A stretch of DNA of 14,913 nucleotides from Anaerolineae bacterium (lineage in GTDB: Bacteria > Chloroflexota > Anaerolineae > 4572-78 > J111), in NCBI GenBank assembly GCA_023151115.1, contig JAKLJP010000091.1:1-14913 (forward strand), given 5' to 3'. Numbering within the stretch: position 1 is the stretch's first letter; the number at the start of each line of letters is the position of its first letter. This document shows, in pieces, positions 7,318 to 14,423 of this stretch. The notes beneath the pieces were generated by a model that did not search any database, had not been told where the DNA came from, and saw only the letters and a program-made list of their open reading frames with translations. Both the position numbers and the translations under genes were made by a program.

Positions 7318-7338
7318 TATTTATGGGGAGGGAAAACA

Positions 7339-8490
7339 ATGAAAGCCTACAATGAACCTACTTTACACTACTTTGGCCCGTATGTTAGAAAGTCGCCCTA
7401 TTTTGCGGCGACGCAGCGCTATGGCTGCAAAGCCTACGATTTTTACAACCATACCTATCTGCCCGGATATTACGACGATCCCATTACCGAATATTGGAAG
7501 CTGACCCGCGATGTGACCTTATGGGATGTAGGGGTAGAGCGCCAGGTTGAGATCACTGGCCCCGACGCCTTTACCCTGACCAATATGCTGACCCCGCGTG
7601 ACCTGGCCCAGTGCCAGGTGGGGCAGTGTAAATACGTTTTGATTACCGACCAGGACGGCGGGATTATCAATGACCCGGTGCTGCTGCGGCTGGCCGACAA
7701 TCATTTTTGGCTGTCCCTATCCGACAGCGACGTGCTGTTGTGGGTGAAGGGGGTGGCTGTGCATGCCGGTCTGGATGTGCGGATTCAAGAGCCGGATGTT
7801 TGGCCCCTACAAGTGCAGGGGCCTAAATCAAAAGCGGTGCTGCAGGCCCTTTTGGGTGATCAAGTGTTGGCGCTGCCCTATTATTACCTGCTGGAAACGG
7901 AGCTGGAAGGGATTCCACTGGTGGTGACTCGCACCGGCTGGACGGGCGAGGTGGGGTACGAACTCTATCTGCGGGATGGCAGCCGGGGCGAGGAACTGTG
8001 GGAAAGGGTGATGGAGGCGGGTCGCCCCCATAATATTACCCCCACCCCGCCCTCAGAAATCCGGCGCATCGAAGCGGGTATTTTGAACTATGGCTCGGAT
8101 ATGAGGCTGGATAATAACCCTTATGAAGTGGGCCTGGGCTGGACGGTTGATTTGGAGCAAGAGAGTGATTTCATCGGCAAACAGGCGCTCCGGCGGATTA
8201 AGGCCGAGGGAGTCAAGCGTAAATTGGTCGGCGTCGAACTGCACGTCGAGCCGCTGGAGGGATGGATGGAGGAGTACTGGCCCATTTTCCAGGATGGCCG
8301 GCGGATTGGGCACATGACCGCAGTGGTTTATTCGCCACGCCTGGAGAAAAATATCGGCTACGCCTTGGTCCCTGTCGAACAGGCCGGCCTGGGGACCCAC
8401 CTCACCGTCAAAGCGCCCTGGGGCGATGCCGCAGTCACGGTGGTCAATAAACCCTTTGTTGACCCGAAAAAAGATATTCCGAAATCGTAA
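7339..8490 (+). CDS. GcvT-fold demethylase, DmdA-like
   Basis: A 383-residue protein of the GcvT fold. Characteristic stretches are LWDVGVERQVEITGPDAF near residue 60, GGIINDPVLLRLADNHFWL, LSDSDVLLWVKG, VQGPKSKAVLQALLG, RTGWTGEVGYELYL and the C-terminal EAGILNYGSDM. From memory, WDV-ERQVEI, NDPV-L, DSDV and QGPKS match the DMSP demethylase DmdA and its relatives more closely than the glycine-cleavage T protein, which has IIDD where this has IIND. Family members move a methyl or methylene group to tetrahydrofolate in the cytosol. GGGGAGGG lies 6 bases before ATG 7339, which outweighs an upstream in-frame ATG inside the palindrome. The stop codon lies within a 12-bp direct repeat bounding the 8491-8600 element. 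DMSP is possible, but another methylated substrate is equally open. Confidence 0.87.
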   Translation: MKAYNEPTLHYFGPYVRKSPYFAATQRYGCKAYDFYNHTYLPGYYDDPITEYWKLTRDVTLWDVGVERQVEITGPDAFTLTNMLTPRDLAQCQVGQCKYVLITDQDGGIINDPVLLRLADNHFWLSLSDSDVLLWVKGVAVHAGLDVRIQEPDVWPLQVQGPKSKAVLQALLGDQVLALPYYYLLETELEGIPLVVTRTGWTGEVGYELYLRDGSRGEELWERVMEAGRPHNITPTPPSEIRRIEAGILNYGSDMRLDNNPYEVGLGWTVDLEQESDFIGKQALRRIKAEGVKRKLVGVELHVEPLEGWMEEYWPIFQDGRRIGHMTAVVYSPRLEKNIGYALVPVEQAGLGTHLTVKAPWGDAAVTVVNKPFVDPKKDIPKS

Positions 8491-8612
8491 CTGCTCAGCC
8501 CCCATGTCATTTCGAGGCCATAGGCCGAGAAATCCCCAGGGCGCTACATAGACTTGAGGGATTTCTCCCTTCGGTCGAAATGACATGCCTGAGCAGTTAC
8601 CCGAAATCGTAA
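8479..8612. mobile_element. 110-bp palindromic MITE-like element with 12-bp flanking direct repeats
   Basis: The direct repeat CCGAAATCGTAA occurs at 8479-8490 and again at 8601-8612. Between the copies lies a 110-bp palindrome with perfect arm pairs CTGCTCAG (8491-8498)/CTGAGCAG, CATGTCATTTCGA (8503-8515)/TCGAAATGACATG (8575-8587), and GAGAAATCCC (8527-8536)/GGGATTTCTC (8558-8567). The left copy holds the last three sense codons and the TAA of the DmdA-like gene. The layout looks like insertion with target duplication, leaving the protein intact. No transposase is encoded, so movement would need one from elsewhere. Confidence 0.7.
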
Positions 8613-8637
8613 TGGTAAAGATGAAAGCCTTTTGCCG

Positions 8638-8708
8638 ATGATGACCGAAGACCGGAGACTGATGACCGGGTATTTGTCATCTACCCCGGTCTACCGTCTA
8701 CCGTCTAT
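8638..8708. repeat. imperfect palindrome before the second GcvT-like gene
   Basis: The left side has reiterated GATGACCG/AGACCGGAGAC words, and the right side has TACCCCGGTC followed by two TACCGTC units. GACCGGGTA (8664-8672) pairs with TACCCCGGTC (8682-8691) with one bulge. It adjoins the ribosome binding site at 8716-8722. Confidence 0.5.
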
Positions 8709-8728
8709 TGTTTTCAGAGGAGTTACCT

Positions 8729-9916
8729 ATGCCGCGACAGACACCTTTTTACTCCCGCACCTCGGCCCTGTGCGAAAGCCAGAGTTGGCAGGAGTGGGCC
8801 GGATTTTTATCGGCCAATACCTATGAACTGGAACACAATCACGAATATTACGCCATCCGCACGGCGGCGGCGCTGCTCGACATCTCGCCGCTGTACAAAT
8901 ACCACATCTACGGGCGAGACGCCTTCAAGCTGGTCAACCGGGTGGTGACGCGGGATGTGGGTAAATGCGCCGTCGGGCAGGTTATTTACACACCCTGGTG
9001 CGATGATGCCGGCAAAATTATTGACGACGGCACGCTCTCCCGCCTGGAGGAGAATTTTTTCCGCTTGACTGCCGCCGACCCAACCTACCACTGGCTGCGC
9101 GACAACGCGGTGGGGCTGGACGTTCAAATCGAGGATGTGACCGAAGGATTGGGGGCGCTGGCCCTGCAAGGACCGACCTCTCGCGATATCCTGGCTCAAC
9201 TGGCTGACGTGGATCTGTCACAACTTAAGTTCTTCCGGCTGACCAGGGCTAATCTCGGCGGTATTCCGGCCACCATCAGCCGCACCGGTTACACCGGCGA
9301 TTTGGGTTACGAAATCTGGGTCGAGCCGGGGCAGGCTGAGGCTTTATGGGACAAATTGATGGAGGTGGGCCAGGCTTACCGGCTGCGGGCGGTGGGCAAC
9401 GTCGCTTTGGATATGGCCCGCATCGAGGCCGGGCTGCTGTTGATTAACGTAGATTTTATTTCGGCCAAGCATACCATGTTTGAAATTCAAAAATCTACCC
9501 CTTACGAACTGGGGCTGGGCTGGACGGTTCATCTCGATAAACCCTATTTCGTCGGTCAGGCGGCGCTGCGAGCCGAAAAAGCGGCCGGGCCGGCCTGGGC
9601 TACGGTGGGGTTGGAGGTCAATTTGGAGTCGCTGGAAGCAGTCTACCGCGAGTTTGGCATGCCGCTGACCCTGCCCGGCCACTCCTGGAATGAGGCGGTG
9701 CCGGTCTACGCCGCTGGTCGTCAGATCGGCAAAGCCACGAGTGGCACATGGTCGTCGGTGCTGAAAAAGTATGTCGCCCTGGCCCGGCTCAAGCCCCAGT
9801 ATGCCAAACCCGGCACACGGGTACAGATGGAAGTCACGGTCGAAGCGCACCGCCGTGTGGCTGAAGCAACGGTGGTGGGGCTGCCGTTTTTTGAACCGGA
9901 GCGGAAGAAAGCATAG
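8729..9916 (+). CDS. GcvT-fold aminomethyltransferase-like protein
   Basis: A 395-residue protein of the glycine-cleavage T-protein fold, more conventional than its neighbour. It has LLDISPLYKYHIYGRDA, a GKIIDDGTLSRL stretch keeping both aspartates of the T-protein motif, LALQGPTSRDILAQL, SRTGYTGDLGYEIWV and ARIEAGLLL. The C-terminal beta-barrel domain with IGKATSGTWSSVLKKYVALA is present. The start ATG 8729 has AGAGGAG 6 bases upstream; the frame opens earlier without a better site. Relatives pass one-carbon units from amines to tetrahydrofolate. None of the other glycine-cleavage proteins (P, H or L) is in the window, so a stand-alone demethylase role is more likely. It may work with the flavoprotein starting 62 bases downstream, like the fused dimethylglycine or sarcosine dehydrogenases, though that flavoprotein is of another family. 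Confidence 0.87.
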   Translation: MPRQTPFYSRTSALCESQSWQEWAGFLSANTYELEHNHEYYAIRTAAALLDISPLYKYHIYGRDAFKLVNRVVTRDVGKCAVGQVIYTPWCDDAGKIIDDGTLSRLEENFFRLTAADPTYHWLRDNAVGLDVQIEDVTEGLGALALQGPTSRDILAQLADVDLSQLKFFRLTRANLGGIPATISRTGYTGDLGYEIWVEPGQAEALWDKLMEVGQAYRLRAVGNVALDMARIEAGLLLINVDFISAKHTMFEIQKSTPYELGLGWTVHLDKPYFVGQAALRAEKAAGPAWATVGLEVNLESLEAVYREFGMPLTLPGHSWNEAVPVYAAGRQIGKATSGTWSSVLKKYVALARLKPQYAKPGTRVQMEVTVEAHRRVAEATVVGLPFFEPERKKA

Positions 9917-9950
9917 CGGGGGTGCAGAGGAGCGGGGGAGCAGGGGGGAA
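9917..9950. repeat. G-rich minisatellite between the GcvT-like gene and the flavoprotein
   Basis: GCAGAGGA, GCGGGGGA and GCAGGGGG units follow the stop codon at 9914-9916. They are variants of the 8-base unit at 13965-13996 and of the array at 3721-3766. Here the repeat is intergenic. Confidence 0.65.
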
Positions 9951-9978
9951 CTTGCACTCCATCGAAAGGACACTCTGA

Positions 9979-11559
9979 ATGGCACAAAAATACGATGCAA
10001 TTATCATTGGCGGTGGGCATAACGGGCTAACCTGCGCGGCGTATCTGGCGAAAGCGGGACGGCGGGTGTTGGTGTTGGAACAGCGCCATATTCTCGGCGG
10101 GGCGGCGGTGACGGAAGAGGTTTATCCGGGTTTCAAATTTACCGTCTTTTCTTACGTGGTCAGCTTGCTGCGGCCGGAGGTCATCCGCGAGTTGAATTTA
10201 GCGAAGCACGGCCTGCACCTGATGCCACTGGAAACGGCTTTTGTGCCGATGGAAAACGGCAATCACCTGGCCCTCTACCCCGACCCGGCCAGCAACCGCG
10301 AGGCGATACGCCGCCACTCGGCTCGCGACGCCGATGTTTACCCCGAATTTAGCCAGATGATGTATGATATGGCTTTTGCGGTCAAACCCATTTTGGGCAT
10401 GGTTCCGCCCGATCCAACCGCGCCCGGCCTGGATGGCTTGCGGACGCTGCTGGATATGGTCAAACACGCCGGTAGCCTTGACTCCAAACGCTTTTATTAT
10501 CTAACCAAATTGATGACTATGAGCGCGTCTGACTTCTTGGATGAGTGGTTTGAGACGGATGTGCTTAAGGCGGTTACGGCCATCAATGGGATTATCGGGA
10601 CCTATCTGGGGCCGCGCTCGCCGGGGACGGCGTATGTGCTACTGCATCATTATATGGGCGAGCTTGACGGCGCGTTTACCGCCTGGGGTTTCCAAAAAGG
10701 GGGAACCGGCGCGGTCAGCCAGGCCATTGCCAGCGCAGCCCGCAGTTTTGGGGCCGAGATTCGCTGCAATGCGCGGGTGGCACAAGTGATGGTGAAGAAC
10801 GGGCAGGCTGTCGGCGTGGCCCTGGACAGCGGTGAAGAAATTTACAGCCCGGTGGTCGTGTCGGGCTGCGACCCAAAAGTGACCTTTATGAAGCTGTTGG
10901 GCGAGGAATATTTGCCCGATGACCTGGCCCAGGCTATCCGCAACTTCAAGTTTCGCGGCTCGTCGGGCAAGGTCAACCTGGCCCTGGACGGACTGCCCAC
11001 CTTCACGGCTATGCCCGACCCGTCGCTGTTGCAAGGCATGATGGAAATTTGCCCCAGTATGGATTTTGTCGAGCGGGCTTACGACGACGCCAAATATGGC
11101 TGTTTCTCGCGCCGGCCTTACCTGGATGTGACCATCCCCACCGCCGTAGACCCGACGATGGCCCCACCCGGCAAGCATGTGATGAGCATTTTTGTGCAGT
11201 ACGCCCCCTATCAACTGGCCGAAGGGACCTGGCAGGAAAAGCGGGAAGCCTTTGGCGATGCAGTGGTCAATACCCTGGCCGAGTTTGCGCCCAACATCAA
11301 AGATTTGATTCTGCACCGGCAGGTGTTGTCGCCGTGGGACATGGAGCAAATGATCGGCCTGACCGAAGGCAACATCTTCCACGGCGAACTGACTCTGGAT
11401 CAGCTCTTTTTCCTGCGGCCAGCACCGGGTTGGGCCAATTATCGCACCCCGGTCAAGGGCTATTGGCAGTGCGGCTCCGGCACGCATCCCGGCGGCGGTA
11501 TCACCGCCGGGCCGGGCCGGTTGGCGGCGTTGGAGATTTTGAAGGATGGGAAACGATGA
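9979..11559 (+). CDS. phytoene-dehydrogenase-like FAD oxidoreductase (PYROXD2-like)
   Basis: A 526-residue flavoprotein of the NAD(P)/FAD-dependent family often named phytoene desaturase-like. The N-terminal dinucleotide-binding motif is YDAIIIGGGHNGLTCAAYLA, followed by VLVLEQRHILGGAAVTEE. The C-terminal FAD-contacting stretch is GSGTHPGGGITAGPGRLAA. A purine tract AAAGGA ending 8 bases upstream supports ATG 9979. There are no carotenoid genes nearby, so desaturation of phytoene is unlikely despite the family name; oxidation of an amine or other small molecule in the operon pathway is the contextual guess. Its stop is only 5 bases from the end of the convergent nucleotidyltransferase gene. 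A close paralogue follows at 12457. The substrate is not recognisable. Confidence 0.88.
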   Translation: MAQKYDAIIIGGGHNGLTCAAYLAKAGRRVLVLEQRHILGGAAVTEEVYPGFKFTVFSYVVSLLRPEVIRELNLAKHGLHLMPLETAFVPMENGNHLALYPDPASNREAIRRHSARDADVYPEFSQMMYDMAFAVKPILGMVPPDPTAPGLDGLRTLLDMVKHAGSLDSKRFYYLTKLMTMSASDFLDEWFETDVLKAVTAINGIIGTYLGPRSPGTAYVLLHHYMGELDGAFTAWGFQKGGTGAVSQAIASAARSFGAEIRCNARVAQVMVKNGQAVGVALDSGEEIYSPVVVSGCDPKVTFMKLLGEEYLPDDLAQAIRNFKFRGSSGKVNLALDGLPTFTAMPDPSLLQGMMEICPSMDFVERAYDDAKYGCFSRRPYLDVTIPTAVDPTMAPPGKHVMSIFVQYAPYQLAEGTWQEKREAFGDAVVNTLAEFAPNIKDLILHRQVLSPWDMEQMIGLTEGNIFHGELTLDQLFFLRPAPGWANYRTPVKGYWQCGSGTHPGGGITAGPGRLAALEILKDGKR

Positions 11560-11564
11560 CCCGC

Positions 11565-12185
11565 TCAGTTCTCAAGAAGATTGATAAGATCCTGTAAATT
11601 TTGCCAAAACTGTTCGACATCGTGACCTAATTGGCTGGCCCAACGGCCAATATAAACCGGATCAAATGAGGCAGATAACTCAGGATCATCCTCCAGTTTT
11701 ATTGCCGTCAAATATCGCGGATGTCTGACTCGTGCTTAAAAGAGCGCCCTTCCTTCCAGGCCATTAGTTTGCCCACAATCACATCTTCTGGTCGAGCGAA
11801 CCAGGCCTCAAAATGCCTCCCATCTTTGGTGGCAATCTCACGACGGAGACGATTTTTTAGGGCAAAATTGTAACCGGGCTTCATCGTTAGGGGAATTAGA
11901 TCAACTTTGCGGGCCTCACTGGTATCAATGATGTTGAACAAAATGCCCAGGCGAATGGAATCGCGCATTTGATCGGAGTTAGCATAAAAACGGGGCGGTA
12001 GATAAGTAGCAGCAAGGGCTTGAATATGCGCCTCATTCAAATCCACAACTATATCAACATCTAAAGTGACACGGGTAACGCCATAGAATGTGCCAGCGAA
12101 AGCCCCAATGATGACATAAGGAGCGCCGATTTTTTTCAAGTGTTTGCAAGACATCAAAGTAAAGTTGAAACGTCTCCTCAGCCAT
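11565..12185 (-). pseudogene. nucleotidyltransferase (MNT/AbiEii-like), two frameshifts
   Basis: The middle frame (to the stop at 11708) encodes GAFAGTFYGVTRVTLDVDIV, an NTase signature with the DxD metal-binding pair, and ends HESDIRDI. Upstream, a different frame starting at ATG 12185 reads MAEETFQLYFDVLQTLEK and would join it as LEKIGAPYVIIG if the T7 run at 12130-12136 (A7 in the gene) were one base shorter. Downstream, the original frame resumes as LTAIKLEDDPELSASFDPVY and GRWASQLGHDVEQFWQN, stopping at 11565, if one base were added near 11710-11712. The two shifts compensate. ATG 12185 overlaps the stop of the preceding small gene by 8 bases, as in operons. Either the gene is decaying or both homopolymer lengths are assembly errors. 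A 169-residue product starting at 12217 in the middle frame is possible but overlaps the small gene more. Such NTases usually form the effector half of a toxin-antitoxin or defence pair. Confidence 0.75.
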
Positions 12186-12417
12186 TTTGTTGTAACCGTT
12201 TGAACATAAGGCGGCACAAATCCAGGTCGCTCAGCTCAGGATGAGCTTTACGCAGCCGGGTATGCCAACTGTTCAGGATAACCTCTTGCATCTCTAGCAT
12301 AGTGCGTAGGCGCTGTTCCGGGGCGACCCGTAGCAGCAATCGAATTTGCTCTTTATCGGGCGGCCCCAACCGGCGTTTGAGTTCTTCAAGCTTGGGATTT
12401 TGATTTATCTCGTTCAT
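12178..12417 (-). CDS. small helical protein, probable partner of the nucleotidyltransferase
   Basis: A 79-residue charged, mostly helical protein, rich in Leu, Arg and Glu, with the stretch PPDKEQIRLLLRVAPEQRLR and a C-terminal SDLDLCRLMFKRLQQNG. I do not recognise a named domain. It is read just ahead of the nucleotidyltransferase and overlaps its proposed start by 8 bases, which fits the antitoxin-like first gene of an NTase pair. Only about 39 bases separate it from the divergent gene at 12457. The ribosome binding site is weak (GTAGAG directly before the ATG). Function is inferred from arrangement. Confidence 0.7.
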   Translation of the reverse strand: MNEINQNPKLEELKRRLGPPDKEQIRLLLRVAPEQRLRTMLEMQEVILNSWHTRLRKAHPELSDLDLCRLMFKRLQQNG

Positions 12418-12456
12418 CTCTACAGATGATAAACATTATATGAGGAGTTACAAATT

Positions 12457-14346
12457 ATGACAAAGAGAAATGATAACGCCCGGCTGTTGATTGCGGCGGC
12501 GTTGGGTGGACTGGTTGGCGCAGTTACAGCCTTACTATTTGCCCCTAAATCGGGCAAGGAAACTCGTGCTCAACTCAGTGAAAAGGGTCAGCAGGTCAAG
12601 CAGTTGGTCTCTAGCTTAAAAAGCGGCGAGATGTTGATGAGGCGAGGAGGCGAGGAGGCGAAGCGAGGAAAAAGAGCCAGATTCTTCGCCTCCTCGCCTC
12701 GCCTGCCCTCGCGTCATCGCTACGATTACGATGCGATTATCATTGGCGGGGGGCACAATGGGCTGGTGACAGCGGCCTATCTGGCTAAGGCCGGGCGCAA
12801 GGTGCTGGTGCTGGAACGCCGGCCCATTGTTGGCGGGGCGGCAGTGACGGAAGAGTTGATCCCCGGTTTCAAATTCTCCTCCTGCGCCGACGGGCTGGGT
12901 GGTTTGTCGCCAGCGATTGTGCGCGATTTAAATCTCCAGCGGCATGGGCTGGAATACTTGTCTGCCGATCCGGCTATCTTTGCCCCGCAGCCGGATGGCC
13001 GCGCTTTGACCATCTGGCGTGACCCTCAGCGCACAACGCGGGAAATTGAGCGTTTTTCCAAACAGGACGCCGCCCGTTATCCTGATTTCATAGCCTTGAT
13101 CGGCAAAGTATCCAGCCTGGTCGGGGCGTTGATGACTGTGACTCCCCCCCACATGCCCCGGCCTGCGGCGGCAGACCTGCCGGAACTGCTCAAGCTGCTC
13201 GGCCCGGCCCGCCGCTTGAGCAAAAAAGATATTCACGACACCCTGCGCATCCTGCCTATGTCTGTGGCCGATCTGCTGGACGAGTGGTTCGAGTCAGATG
13301 CGCTGCGTGGATTGATTGCGGCGCGGGGGATCAGCGGCATTACCTGGGGACCGCGCGCCGCCGGTACAGCTTACACCCTGCTCTATAGCTGCGCCGGGGA
13401 TGGGCAGCCTTTTGGCTCCGGCGGTATCGTCAAAGGAGGGATGGGCGGCTTGACCCAGGCCATCGCCGGGGCGGCCTGGCACAACGGCGCGGAGATTCGC
13501 ACCGGGGTCGAGGTGGCCGAAATCATCGTCGAGCGGGGGCAAACCAATGGGGTACGGCTGGACAACGGGCAGGTCATCACCGCTGCGGCCATCATTTCCA
13601 ACGCCGACCCGCGTACCACGTTTATGAAGCTGGTTGACCCGGCTTATCTCGACCCATTTTTTGTCAAGCAGGTGCAAAATATAAAATATCGCGGCGCTGG
13701 GGCGCGGGTCCATCTGGCGCTAAAGGAATTGCCTCAATTCACCGCCCTTAACGGCAGCGACCCCGGCGAACTCTTGCGAGGTTACATTCGTATCGTCCCC
13801 AGCCTAAACTATCTAGAGAAAGCCTTCGACGCGGCCAAATACGGTCAGTTCGCCCGCCAGCCCTACCTGGATGTGACCATTCCTTCGCTCTTGGATCCCG
13901 GTCTGGCTCCGGCAGGCCAGCACGTCATGTCAGTTTATATGCAATATGCTCCTTATTGTCTGAAGCAGGGGAGCAGGGGAGCAGGGGAGCAGGGGAGCAA
14001 TCCAAAATCAGGGTGGGATGATGAGCAGCGGGCAGTCCTGGGGGATGTGGTTATAGATACTCTCAGCCAATACGCCCCTAACCTGCGCGAGACGATAATC
14101 CAGAGCAAAGTGCTGACCCCACTGGATTTGGAGCAAATTTACGGCCTGCCAGAAGGCAATCCCCATCACGGTGAGATGACGCTGGATCAATTTTTGTACA
14201 TGCGGCCTGTGCCCGGCTATGCTCAATATCGCGCCCCCATTGAAGGTCTATACATGTGCGGCGCGGGGACTCACCCCGGCGGCGGCGTGACCGGTCTGCC
14301 CGGCTACAACGCGGCACGGGAGATTTTGAAGGATTGGGGAAGGTAG
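12457..14346 (+). CDS. YtxH-type membrane segment fused to a phytoene-dehydrogenase-like FAD oxidoreductase
   Basis: A 629-residue chimera. Residues about 8-30 form one hydrophobic helix (LLIAAALGGLVGAVTALLFA) followed by APKSGKETRAQL, the signature of small YtxH-type membrane proteins. Residues about 59-88 are Arg/Glu-rich and come from the palindrome at 12639-12700. From residue 89 the protein is a full flavoenzyme: YDYDAIIIGGGHNGLVTAAY, then VGGAAVTEEL, ending GAGTHPGGGVTGLPGYNAA. It is clearly paralogous to the gene at 9979. AGGAG lies 9 bases before ATG 12457. Internal ATGs at 12631 and 12637 lack a ribosome site, so the fusion is probably what is made, which would tether the enzyme to the membrane. 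A G-rich minisatellite (residues about 503-513) adds an extra loop absent from the paralogue. The substrate is unknown. Confidence 0.85.
   Translation: MTKRNDNARLLIAAALGGLVGAVTALLFAPKSGKETRAQLSEKGQQVKQLVSSLKSGEMLMRRGGEEAKRGKRARFFASSPRLPSRHRYDYDAIIIGGGHNGLVTAAYLAKAGRKVLVLERRPIVGGAAVTEELIPGFKFSSCADGLGGLSPAIVRDLNLQRHGLEYLSADPAIFAPQPDGRALTIWRDPQRTTREIERFSKQDAARYPDFIALIGKVSSLVGALMTVTPPHMPRPAAADLPELLKLLGPARRLSKKDIHDTLRILPMSVADLLDEWFESDALRGLIAARGISGITWGPRAAGTAYTLLYSCAGDGQPFGSGGIVKGGMGGLTQAIAGAAWHNGAEIRTGVEVAEIIVERGQTNGVRLDNGQVITAAAIISNADPRTTFMKLVDPAYLDPFFVKQVQNIKYRGAGARVHLALKELPQFTALNGSDPGELLRGYIRIVPSLNYLEKAFDAAKYGQFARQPYLDVTIPSLLDPGLAPAGQHVMSVYMQYAPYCLKQGSRGAGEQGSNPKSGWDDEQRAVLGDVVIDTLSQYAPNLRETIIQSKVLTPLDLEQIYGLPEGNPHHGEMTLDQFLYMRPVPGYAQYRAPIEGLYMCGAGTHPGGGVTGLPGYNAAREILKDWGR
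12639..12700. repeat. GAGGCGA-family palindrome at the YtxH-flavoprotein junction
   Basis: A perfect 16-bp inverted repeat, GAGGCGAGGAGGCGAA (12647-12662) with its complement (12685-12700), follows a further copy of GGCGAGGA. It belongs with the intergenic repeats at 5745-5797 and 7257-7317, yet here it is translated. It appears to have replaced the gap and any stop codon that once separated two genes. Confidence 0.8.
13965..13996 (+). repeat. four perfect tandem copies of GCAGGGGA inside a coding sequence
   Basis: The 8-base unit is repeated exactly four times within the second flavoprotein gene, encoding a Gln/Gly/Ser-rich insert (KQGSRGAGEQGSNPKSG). The first flavoprotein has EGTWQEKREAFGD at the matching place. 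An 8-base period is not a multiple of three, so copy-number change by one unit would shift the frame. Confidence 0.85.
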
Positions 14347-14423
14347 ATGCTGCACGTAGAAGATGGTAGATAGAGGATAATTAATTGTAGAAATGTAGCA
14401 ATTTAAAATCGTAAATCCAAAAT
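14347..14423. other. intergenic repeat-like tail after the second flavoprotein
   Basis: The stretch holds GTAGATG/GGTAGATAG words and then a T/A-rich series of AAAATC/TAAATC units (14402-14428). No terminator with a clean stem and U-tract is evident. The wider region 14347-14913 has no confident gene. Confidence 0.4.

Noticed and set aside
10639..11487. Long minus-strand open frame of 282 codons
   Set aside because: It lies wholly within the flavoprotein gene, has Arg/His/Gly-rich composition typical of an antisense shadow, and shows no known motif.
9979..14346. Carotenoid biosynthesis (phytoene desaturase) annotation
   Set aside because: Only the broad flavoprotein family matches; there is no phytoene synthase or other carotenoid gene nearby.
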